From Diogma glabrata (lineage: Eukaryota > Arthropoda > Insecta > Diptera > Cylindrotomidae), in NCBI GenBank assembly GCA_963693315.1, contig OY856186.1:232336392-232400391 (forward strand): DNA of 64,000 bases, read 5' to 3'. The notes below the pieces were generated by a model. That model was given only the letters and a program-made list of their open reading frames with translations, was not told the origin of the DNA and did not search any database. Shown piece by piece: positions 54,381 through 64,000 of this stretch. Every line of letters begins with the position of its first letter. Position 1 is the first letter of the stretch. Position numbers and translations under genes: made by a program.

Positions 54381-56791
54381 AAATGTGTTGTGTAATAGGG
54401 TTTAGAATATGTGTCACAACAACACATAAATACCTTTTAAGACCTAGGTCTAGACCTGGGTCCCACAACAACTGGCGTTCTGAGGTGTAGATTAACGCTT
54501 TTTTTAAACATCTGTGGGTTGAAGCCACCTGAGACTAAGTGTTCCGGCAAACTATTCCATTTGTACGCAGTTCGGACAAAGAAGTCTCTCTGCGATCTGC
54601 CAGTATGACAGCACGGGATCTTTACCGTTTCACTGGTTGCGGCAGCCGATTGCCGAGTGGAACGGGGGTAAAAATAAGTTTGAGGCATGATGCCGCTGAT
54701 TTCATCTGAGCACTGCTGATGACGATATTTGTAAAAAACAACGAGGTCAGCAACAGTGCGACGATGTTGTAGGGAATCAAGTTGTGATGTCAAAGTTCGA
54801 TCACCTACAATTCGTATAGCTCGCTTTTGAACAGAGTCCAAGAGGGCCAAGATGGAAACAGAGGCAGCACCCCAAACTTGACAGCAGTACTCCATACAGG
54901 GACGAATATAGGACTTATAAACATGGAGCAATTGGTATGGAGTGAAAAATTTTTTGCATCTATTTAGGAGGCCGAGTTTTTTAGACGCGCTTTTTGCCAT
55001 CGCCATTACATGATCGTTCCAGAGTAGGTCATTTGAAACTGTGACACCCAATAAACGAATGTTTTTACATTCACCTATTGGTTCATCACACATACTAAAT
55101 AAAATATCTTTGGGGAACTCGGTCTTTAATCTGGAAACAATCAACAGCTGTGTTTTGGTGGAGTTGAAATTGACAAGGTTTTGGTGGTCACCCCAGTCGG
55201 CGACTTTGTTCAGGTCTTTGTTCACGTTTATGGCAGCGTCTCTCCGGGCAGGATTAATTCGTTCGTGCATTTTACCTTTTGAAGGAAGGGGCTCGAACGA
55301 CTTGTGCAGAGTACTATCATCTGCAAAACTATTTATTGGGTTGCTGGTGATTTTCAACAATTCGTTGATATAAATCAAAAATAGGGTTGGGGACAATACT
55401 GAGCCTTGGGGTACACCAGCGTTAATTAGTTTAGACTCAGAAGAATATCCGTCTAAGGTTACCGAAATGTATCGGTCGGATAGAAAATTTTGAATCAGCT
55501 TCACAACATTGGGATGAAAACCGTACGCAACGAGCTTGTTGATTAAGTTGGCATGCCAGACTCGATCGAATGCCTTGGAGATGTCTAAAGCGATAACGTA
55601 TGTTTCACCACCTTTATCAAGTATGCTGTTCCAACAATGCGCTACATAGTTTAATAGATCGGTAGTTGATCTTTTGTTTCGAAAACCGTATTGGCTGTCG
55701 GATATTAAATGATTTTCTTCCAGAAATTTTGAAATATGTGTATTAATATAATGCTCATAGACTTTGGATAGGACCGATAGTAAAGCTATTGGCCTATAAT
55801 TTGAGATATCGGATTTTGGTCCCTTTTTGGGGACGGGCTGGACATTTGCCAACTTCCAGCACGAGGGAAATATACCAGATTTGTAGGATTGGTAGAATAT
55901 TTTAGTTAAAGTTGGTGCAAGTTCTTTGGAAAAGGTTTTTAAAATAATGGGTGGAATATTGTCCATTCCTGATGCTTTGTTGATGTTTAACCCCTTTAAA
56001 AGTTTAGCGACTATTTTGGGTTTGAAGTGAAGTTCATTCATATTAACTCCTGAAGACTGGATTTGGGGTATTTCTTTAGGAGTTTCCAAAACAGTGGAGT
56101 TCAGAGCAAAGCGTTCAGCGAACAAGTTAGCTTTTCTTGCGGGATCATTGACGATTAAATCACCATCAATAATAGGGGGAATAGAAAATTTTGTACCAGA
56201 ATTTAAAGAATTAATGGCACTGTAGAAACTCTTGTCAGAAACAGACATAGACGTAAGTTTTGAGGCTTTCGCTCTGTCAATTTCGGACTTTTCGTTTGAG
56301 ATAATCTGATTAGATATTTTGTTGGCCTTTAGATATTGGGATCGATTAGTGGGAGTTTTGTTATGAATCCAAATATTAAATGATCTACGTTTGTTTCTAA
56401 GTGCCGTTTTGGCAGCTTTCGAATACAAGTATTTTTGTTTGGGTTTTACTATGGAGAAAGGGACAAATTTATTTATAGCAAATTGGATGGTTTCTGTAAA
56501 GTTTTGAGCAGAAACATTTACATTGTCAGTGTAAAAACAATGACGGTCGAAAGGGAAACCATGGAAAAAATTTTGAAGACCACTCTTATCCATTTTTGAG
56601 TAGTGAAATATTTTACGGGGTTTGGAAGCTGTAGTTTTAAGTAAATCAGTTTTGATAACTGATGAGATTAAATAATGATCAGAATTTCCAATACTACTTT
56701 TCGCAACATCGACACTCGTAATATCTGGCATTGTGGTAAGATAGAGATCTAGTAGAAAACTATTATCACCGCCATTACGGGGAGTGAACTC
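54345..56791 (-). mobile_element. CR1/Jockey-type LINE, copy 4, 5' truncated
   Basis: It has a poly(A) tail (T's at 54348-54376), the family 3' UTR, and ORF2 from within the endonuclease domain. The 5' break is near 56791, where coding sequence (FTPRNGGDNSFLLDLYLTT) gives way to AT-rich DNA. It is nearly identical to copy 1 throughout the overlap. Confidence 0.94.
54437..56731 (-). CDS. LINE ORF2: end of endonuclease and complete reverse transcriptase
   Basis: The frame of 764 codons is open from 56731 and coding continues upstream to about 56790, so the ATG is internal. Early residues SSIGNSDHYLISSVI (about 11-25) carry the SDH motif at the end of the apurinic-like endonuclease. The RT follows with SNYRPIALLSV (about 311-321), ALDISKAFDRVW, GVPQGSVLSPTLF and FADD (about 473-476), then the RDFFVRTAYKWNSLP C-terminal block. 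Compared with the copy at 14-1540 it has one extra codon, GDHQN for GDQN (about 523-526). No stop or frameshift, but the 5' part is lost. Confidence 0.93.
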   Translation of the reverse strand: MPDITSVDVAKSSIGNSDHYLISSVIKTDLLKTTASKPRKIFHYSKMDKSGLQNFFHGFPFDRHCFYTDNVNVSAQNFTETIQFAINKFVPFSIVKPKQKYLYSKAAKTALRNKRRSFNIWIHNKTPTNRSQYLKANKISNQIISNEKSEIDRAKASKLTSMSVSDKSFYSAINSLNSGTKFSIPPIIDGDLIVNDPARKANLFAERFALNSTVLETPKEIPQIQSSGVNMNELHFKPKIVAKLLKGLNINKASGMDNIPPIILKTFSKELAPTLTKIFYQSYKSGIFPSCWKLANVQPVPKKGPKSDISNYRPIALLSVLSKVYEHYINTHISKFLEENHLISDSQYGFRNKRSTTDLLNYVAHCWNSILDKGGETYVIALDISKAFDRVWHANLINKLVAYGFHPNVVKLIQNFLSDRYISVTLDGYSSESKLINAGVPQGSVLSPTLFLIYINELLKITSNPINSFADDSTLHKSFEPLPSKGKMHERINPARRDAAINVNKDLNKVADWGDHQNLVNFNSTKTQLLIVSRLKTEFPKDILFSMCDEPIGECKNIRLLGVTVSNDLLWNDHVMAMAKSASKKLGLLNRCKKFFTPYQLLHVYKSYIRPCMEYCCQVWGAASVSILALLDSVQKRAIRIVGDRTLTSQLDSLQHRRTVADLVVFYKYRHQQCSDEISGIMPQTYFYPRSTRQSAAATSETVKIPCCHTGRSQRDFFVRTAYKWNSLPEHLVSGGFNPQMFKKSVNLHLRTPVVVGPRSRPRS

Positions 56792-56839
56792 AAAATAAAT
56801 ATTTTACATATTTTTTATCGTTTATTTAATTTTACATTA

Positions 56840-57115
56840 CTAAATTCCGTTTGCAGTAACTGTACGTGTGCTTTGTTGATGGTAATTGGAAAAGCGAGTT
56901 GCACTGGAAACTAAACGTTTGAATCTGTTGGGATCATTGAAATATGTGGCCTGTCTGTCGTGGCAGCATTCTCTTCGAATTTTCCACTCAAAATTGTAGC
57001 TTCTATGACATTGTTCATCATCTCTTTCCCCGAAGTTCAAAAAAGTTTGTGCAATTTCAAAATATGTGACATATTTGAAATTACAATATGTGTCACAACA
57101 ACACATATAAACCAT
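56840..57115 (-). other. Unassigned 91-codon frame joined to a LINE-type tail
   Basis: The minus-strand frame contains NFGERDDEQCHRSYNFEWKI and CCHDRQATYFNDPNRFKRL, which look protein-like in composition, but I do not recognise the family. It overlaps a LINE-like tail (GTGTTGTTGTGACACATATT, 57082-57108 complement), so it may read out from repeat into downstream sequence. Confidence 0.3.
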
Positions 57116-57166
57116 ATAGGCTCTACAACATAATGCTTTTTAAGACGTTGATGGACGCAAATTTCT
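57082..57166 (-). mobile_element. LINE-type 3' tail fragment
   Basis: Minus-strand CGTCCATCAACGTCTTAAAA, TTATATGTGTTGTTGTGACA and CACATATTG correspond to the same subfamily tail as 46164-46235. It abuts the family Y unit at 57171. Confidence 0.65.
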
Positions 57167-57170
57167 TTTT

Positions 57171-58088
<918 letters not shown>

Positions 58089-58205
58089 AGGTAGATTTCA
58101 TATAAAAATCTACCTATTGCAATGGGCTTCATCTCGGAATTTCGGAAAAATTTTGATGCCAAACGACTATTTGTGATAAGCGGAGATGGAAAAACAAAAA
58201 AAAAA

Positions 58206-58295
<90 letters not shown>

Positions 58296-58975
58296 CGATA
58301 TGAGGTATAACGGAATTTAGCGGCACTCTCACGGTCGCATTTTTCAACCTACACCAAAATAATTTTCTGTGTATGTTTCGGCAAATAATGTCTTGGACAA
58401 GTTCGTGAACTGGCCAAATCCGGGTACCGGTTAAGCGGCTAGAGCCTAAAAAGTCGAATAATCTAGGGCGCTATAACTTCCGTTTGAATAATAATATTTT
58501 AATCAAATTTAAAAATATTGAATATTTGAACCTTTTTTTATCATTTTTATCCAGATGACTACTTTGGCGTTTCAGGTTCCTCAAAAATCAGCTGTTTTAA
58601 AAATTTACTAAACTTTGCTGCCCTTGATCTAGCTGAAATGGCCAAGCTCATAGTTGAAAACTTTTTTCACGTACTTAAAATATAAATCTTTCCAAAATTT
58701 CCAAAAATAATAGTTTAAGTCTAACGGTTGAGACCCTACGGCTGTTGAAATAAAAACAAACGCAAAAGGCAATGCTTTCATCATGTTTCAGTTTATGTTA
58801 TTTAAACTCATCTTAGCTTTTAAACATACTTTTCAACTATAGCCTCAAAAAGTTTCAGCTTTCTAACCCAAAAGGTTCCATTTTTATAAGCATTCTAATG
58901 AAACTCTTACAAGAAAAATATCAACCCATTTAATACCATAGAAAAATTATCAAAATCTCTTTTGTTTTTATTTTT
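58089..58975 (+). mobile_element. Family Y unit 2 of a head-to-tail pair
   Basis: This unit repeats the preceding one almost exactly, differing by the (TA)n length (about 85 bp at 58210-58294) and a few substitutions and T-run changes. Direct tandem arrangement of complete units is common for rolling-circle (Helitron-type) elements, though unequal exchange can produce it as well. Confidence 0.88.
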
Positions 58976-60081
58976 TTTACTAAGTAACCGTTTGAAAAAA
59001 GATTAAATAAGAACAAAAAAACACAACAACAAAAGACGATTTTGAAATAAAATTGTTTGATAATGTTTGATTATAAATTATGTGTGATGGTATAATTGTA
59101 GTTGTGACGTAGTTCATTTGATCTTTGGTGGATTTAATATGTTATTAAAAGTAGTTTAAACCAACTTAAATAAAACTGTTCCGAAATTGTATTGATGGAG
59201 TTAGTTCGGATAATGTATTTAATTTGGTTCGATAATTTTTTTGAATTATTCTGTTTCTACTTATATTTTTTATTTAAACTAATCTGACTTATCTAATTTT
59301 ATTTGGACACAAAACCGTCTGACCCCGAAATCTACCTATTTCTAGCGGATATACCTGCCGCTGGGATTTTTTTTATACACTCAAAAAAATGCTACCGGTA
59401 TAATTTACAAAATTGGTTTGTAAAAGTGCTAACAAAATATTTTTGTGAATTTACCAAAAAATGTTACATTTTATATAAAATTTTGTGTTGTCCATTTGCC
59501 TTTTTTTAAATCTGAAAAGCATTTGTAAACTTACTAATTGTTTTTGTGATTTGGATTAAAAACGTATAAATTCATAAATAGTTCTAAGCACAATTCATTT
59601 TCATTGTTTAAACAAAAATAATGTTAAGGTTATATCGCTTTTTTTCAATTTTAAATCATAAATCATATATACATAACAAAATAAAAAATTAATTATACAA
59701 AATTTTGTAAAATTTTGTTAACAGAAAAATGACATTCTACAATTTTTGTTGTAAAACCTAATACGAATATTGCACATTTTTTTTTTAAACTTTACAAAGA
59801 GACTTATGCAATTTAAGAAACAAACATATTTTTTACAAAAAAACAGTTTGCTGTTACAAACGTTTTATAAAATTTCATAATTGAAGTTATAACCAAAATA
59901 TTAAACAGTTTCAATTTGGTTGTTGTCTAAGTAAAAATTCGAAGAAATTTTTTAAAATCGTGGTAATTTAGTGGTTCATAGTGATAAATATCACATTGAT
60001 AAATAGTGGAAGTGATAAATGATAAATTTAGCAGACATATGCTATGCACAGGTAAGAAATTTTAGATATTTCGATATTAAG
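58976..60081. other. No gene recognised
   Basis: AT-rich; no supported exon or repeat with borders. A CTAAATCTACC-like echo of the Y hairpin occurs as GAAATCTACCTATTTCTAGC near 59327. Confidence 0.45.
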
Positions 60082-60260
60082 ATGCCCCTGACCGATTAAG
60101 GAGACATTGGAATTAGAGATAATGGCGGCATCTTTCCTAGGGCGGAACGAAATTGGATAATAGAGGATAACTGTAGTTTCCGAACTGCATATCCTTAAAC
60201 AAATAGAGAATAATCAAATCCAGCACAAATTTCAAGAACCACTTAATCGGTGACGGGCAG
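60082..60260. repeat. Small MITE-like inverted repeat, ~180 bp
   Basis: TGCCCCTGACCGATTAAGGAG at the left is mirrored by CCACTTAATCGGTGACGGGCA at the right. The interior is slightly more GC-rich than its surroundings. No clear target duplication. Confidence 0.6.
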
Positions 60261-60359
60261 TATAAAGTAAAAAGGTATCAAAACTTTTTCATTGTTTCAG
60301 ATGTTTCAAAAGACATTGATGCTCATTTAAACGTTTTTCCCACTCTTTCTAGAACCAGT

Positions 60360-60446
60360 GAGTATTGTTGTGTTGCTGATAGCTGCAAAATTTTTTTTCC
60401 AATGTAGATAAATTTAGAAGACATTTAAAAAAGAATAAGCATGATA
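60360..60446 (+). pseudogene. C2H2-like zinc finger remnant with frameshift
   Basis: In one frame YCCVADSCKIFF and, after a shift at about 60401, NVDKFRRHLKKNKHD follow, giving a C-x5-C...F...F-x2-H-x4-H arrangement. Short zinc fingers like this occur at the N-terminus of some animal transposon proteins. Nothing else of the protein is recognisable. Confidence 0.4.
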
Positions 60447-60623
60447 ATATTTTAAATGTGAGACATTCTTCTTTAGGAAATATTAGTAGAGTAGTAAAAT
60501 TATCACTTTATCTTCGTGTAACATTCAAGATGCATCAGTTGAGCAGGACTTCGAAAACAACACTTTTCCAAGAAAAGTAAAGAAAAGTACATAAGATTTA
60601 GTGTTGTACTTAATTGAAAGACT

Positions 60624-61571
<948 letters not shown>

Positions 61572-61647
61572 TCTGTTTAATACATACATTTTGAGTTATA
61601 TAACCATAAAGTCAGTCCAGTAGTTTTGACTGTAGAGCCATTTCAAT

Positions 61648-63537
61648 CAGCGTTGGTTAAAAACACTGTTTTTTTAAAAAAAAACAAAAAAAACTGTTTT
61701 TTTTTGTTTAAAACGCGTTTTTTATTGTTTAAAACAGTTTTTTTTGTTTTTTTTGTGTTTTTTTTGTTTTAAATATGTTTTTTACTACAAAGATTCGTTT
61801 TTTTGGTTTTAAATGAAAATATGTAATTGGAGTGAAAAAACTCCAAAGAAAATTAGTGTTTTAAATATTCTCAGATCAATAAGGGTCGTCTAAAGATTTT
61901 CATCTGAAGAGGATCTGTACGTCCAAATGTTCTTAGATTCTTTGAAAATGCTCAATATATTCGGAAAGATTCTCAAGATTTTGTGGCTATTCTTAAGGAT
62001 CGCGTTTAAGATTCTCAAGATTTCTTGAATATTTTCAGTAGCTACTCAAATAGTTGTCCCAAGATGACTAAGAATAGTTAACACCTCAATCTAATGGCAT
62101 TGTTGTATTAATTGGCTAACGTAAACTTCAGAAATTTGAATTATGAAAAGAATTCTGCGACCTACGTATTTCCGAGTCGTGATGCACCTAAATAGTTCAA
62201 CTTGAAAAGATTATGGAAAACAGGTAAACGATTTGATTAAATAGATAAATTTGGTTTCTGATTGTAAATCACAGATTACGATATTGATACAATTCATATA
62301 AGAATATTCGCTGTAACGATATAGTACCTTTAACAAAAAATCTATTGAAAATTTGAAAACAACAAGATTTTGAATTTGAATTTTTAAAGCAAGATAATTT
62401 TATTTAAATTTAAAATATAACGTAATGTAACGGAGTTAAAAAATGCTGAATATGCGTGTTTGATTATTTTTTGCATCACAATTGATGGCCAAAAATAAAA
62501 TCTAAATCATGTCGTTACTGCTTCTAAATTTGATTCATTTGTTCAAAGCATTTGCGACTGGTTTTAAAATTTGATAAAGTTCTCACGGATTTTATCAAGC
62601 CTTTGTTAAGTATCTGATAAAAAATGTTAATATATATCACTGATATGAAATACGTAAGCCAATCTTTAATTTCCTTTTCAAAATTGAGATGTTCCTTTTG
62701 ATCCACAGGAATAGCATATATTTACCACTTTTTTATTTAACAATTAAACAAATTGCACTTGATCCTCCATTGAATGTCTGTCGGGAATCGAATAACACAT
62801 CCTTCAGCACATTTCTAATAATAGTTTGGCTAGTATTGACAAACGAGTGAACGTGAGATATTACATACCACAGGAAATAGTAGTAAGATATCACTACCTA
62901 GTCAACCCTAAATTTTATCTAGAAGTATTCCTTGGTAATGGCACGTTATTGCTTACTCGAGGAATCGAGCTTTGATATTTCTCTTTGTGTGGGCTTTAAT
63001 AATTGAGGAAGACAGTGCGTCACATGATCAAGGAATATACCACTAGTCGGATTATTGGCAACCCCCTTTTAATTTTGTAATTTTGCAAATTTTTAAAAGA
63101 CATTTTCTTTTTATCTCTTATTTTATTTTTATTTTATGTATGCTATCCTATCATCATAGGATATGTCATATTTTATATGTGATAGAATTTATTGTTTAGT
63201 TATTCCTTCTTTGAAAAAAAAAAAAAAAACAAAACATAAAGATTTGCGTTCATCAACACCTTACAACGCATTTTATTAACAAAAAAACATATGAAAGCTT
63301 TAAAATTTTTTTAAAATTTTAATGACGCTTAAGGTGCCAAAAGGTGGTCAAATGTATTAAAAACGTTAAAACACGATAACGTACAACAGTTCTATTGGAT
63401 AGCAAATAAGCAACATTGCAATATTAAAAAAAAACAATTTTTGTTTAGAACATTGTTTTTTTCAAAAAAAACAATTTGTTTTAAACACTGTTTTAAACAG
63501 TGTTTAAAACAAAAGTGTTTAAAACAAACCAACTCTG
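61648..63537. mobile_element. Non-autonomous hAT-like element, 1890 bp, with empty site in window
   Basis: The ends CAGCGTTGGTT and AACCAACTCTG are inverted with one mismatch, and ATTTCAAT is duplicated on both sides (61640-61647 and 63538-63545). The homologous locus at 54077-54084 has a single copy of this octamer, proving the borders. Near both ends are runs of AAAACA/TGTTTT words such as TTTAAACACTGTTTTAAACA. There is no transposase; the interior carries repeat R2 (62846-63275). Confidence 0.93.
62846..63275 (+). repeat. Dispersed repeat R2, copy 2, within the hAT-like element
   Basis: Diverged copy of 17925-18400, including GACAGTGCGTCACATGATCA and AGAATTTATTGTTTAGTTAT, ending at AAGATTTGCGTTCATCAACACC. 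Its presence shows that the hAT-like element either captured or was invaded by an older retroelement 3' region. Confidence 0.65.
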
Positions 63538-64000
63538 ATTTCAATACACCAGGGTCGAGCAATTTCTTGATTTTTCAACACCCTGTATCTTAGACAGGGT
63601 TAAAAAAAAACTAAAAACGCAGAAAACTTTTTTTTATTGATGTCAACGAATTCTAATTATACAAAATTAAAACCTCATTTCCAGACCTTGCTGATTTCAC
63701 GTGTTTTTCACCCGGCATTAGAAATATGTTTCTCCTCGACGCCTAATAAATTCATTTTGTTAAAATTTTATCCGGAACTCCAAGAATTCCCATTGCAATA
63801 GGTAGATTTTATATGAAATCTACCTAAAACAAGCAGCTCAAAGGATAAACTTATATCATATTATTTAGAACATCAGCAGCCAAATTCTGTAACTGTGAAG
63901 CGGTGTAGTGATAAATTTTTTATCACTTCACCGTAAAGAAATCTAAATTAGTGAAATGTTAAAACTGAAAAGTTAACACTGACTTTTGGTTTGTGAAAAA
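63538..64000 (-). repeat. Inverted twin of 53622-54084, runs off the window
   Basis: It continues the copy begun at 61565-61647 after the hAT-like insertion and includes the family Y hairpin (63800-63825) and the GCAGCCAAATTCTGTAA element end. The match extends to the last base of the window. Confidence 0.9.

Overview
This is AT-rich eukaryotic (insect-like, most likely dipteran by inference) repeat-dominated DNA with almost no host coding sequence. The evidence is intron-split coding segments, CR1/Jockey-type non-LTR retrotransposons with poly(A) tails, a mariner DDE domain, a Gypsy integrase remnant, hAT and Tnp2-type transposases, many MITEs, foldback repeats and long (TA)n tracts. I see no rRNA, convincing tRNA, CRISPR or bacterial-style operon.

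Layout. 1-1622: 3' part of a LINE on the + strand. 1.6-7.1 kb: hairpins, a duplicated repeat, a gutted mariner, a 322-bp Harbinger-like MITE and a 665-bp TA-flanked MITE. 7777-8635: the only likely host gene, the last three exons of a probable membrane protein. 9.5-10.1 kb: a dispersed repeat. 10.97-15.28 kb: an array of a hairpin-headed element ('family X') carrying a GTCY-type microsatellite and a degenerate A/T-tract minisatellite. 15.6-22.6 kb: MITEs, an antisense LINE C-terminus, a second copy of the TA-flanked MITE and a 'family Y' hairpin. 22.7-25.4 kb: a DNA element with subterminal repeats, itself holding a 1.7-kb TA-flanked element. 27.5-29.8 kb: two large inverted repeats. 31.8-32.3 kb: the Gypsy integrase remnant. 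46.5-51.9 kb: three more X copies. 54.3-56.8 kb: a nearly complete LINE ORF2 on the minus strand. 57.2-59.0 kb: two head-to-tail Y units with (TA)n. 60.6-61.6 kb: a palindrome with (TA)n in both arms. 61.6-63.5 kb: a 1890-bp hAT-like element whose empty site is also in the window.

The centrepiece is 32.4-46.2 kb, a nest of transposons. A LINE copy is split by a 2989-bp CACTG-ended element. A 9.2-kb hAT interval with a perfect 8-bp target duplication follows. Inside the hAT sits a 6.6-kb element with 14-bp CCCG... termini and a TAT duplication, encoding a Tnp2-like transposase and a DUF4806-type protein with three exons. That element is itself interrupted by a 1.28-kb inverted-repeat element flanked by an 11-bp duplication. 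All transposases in the nest are broken: hAT by stops, frameshifts and loss of the DNASN box, Tnp2-like by a small filler-type insertion, DUF4806 by one in-frame stop.

The best candidates for something undescribed are the Tnp2/DUF4806 two-gene element with defined ends, and the two hairpin-headed, microsatellite-bearing families X and Y that occur as adjacent or head-to-tail copies.
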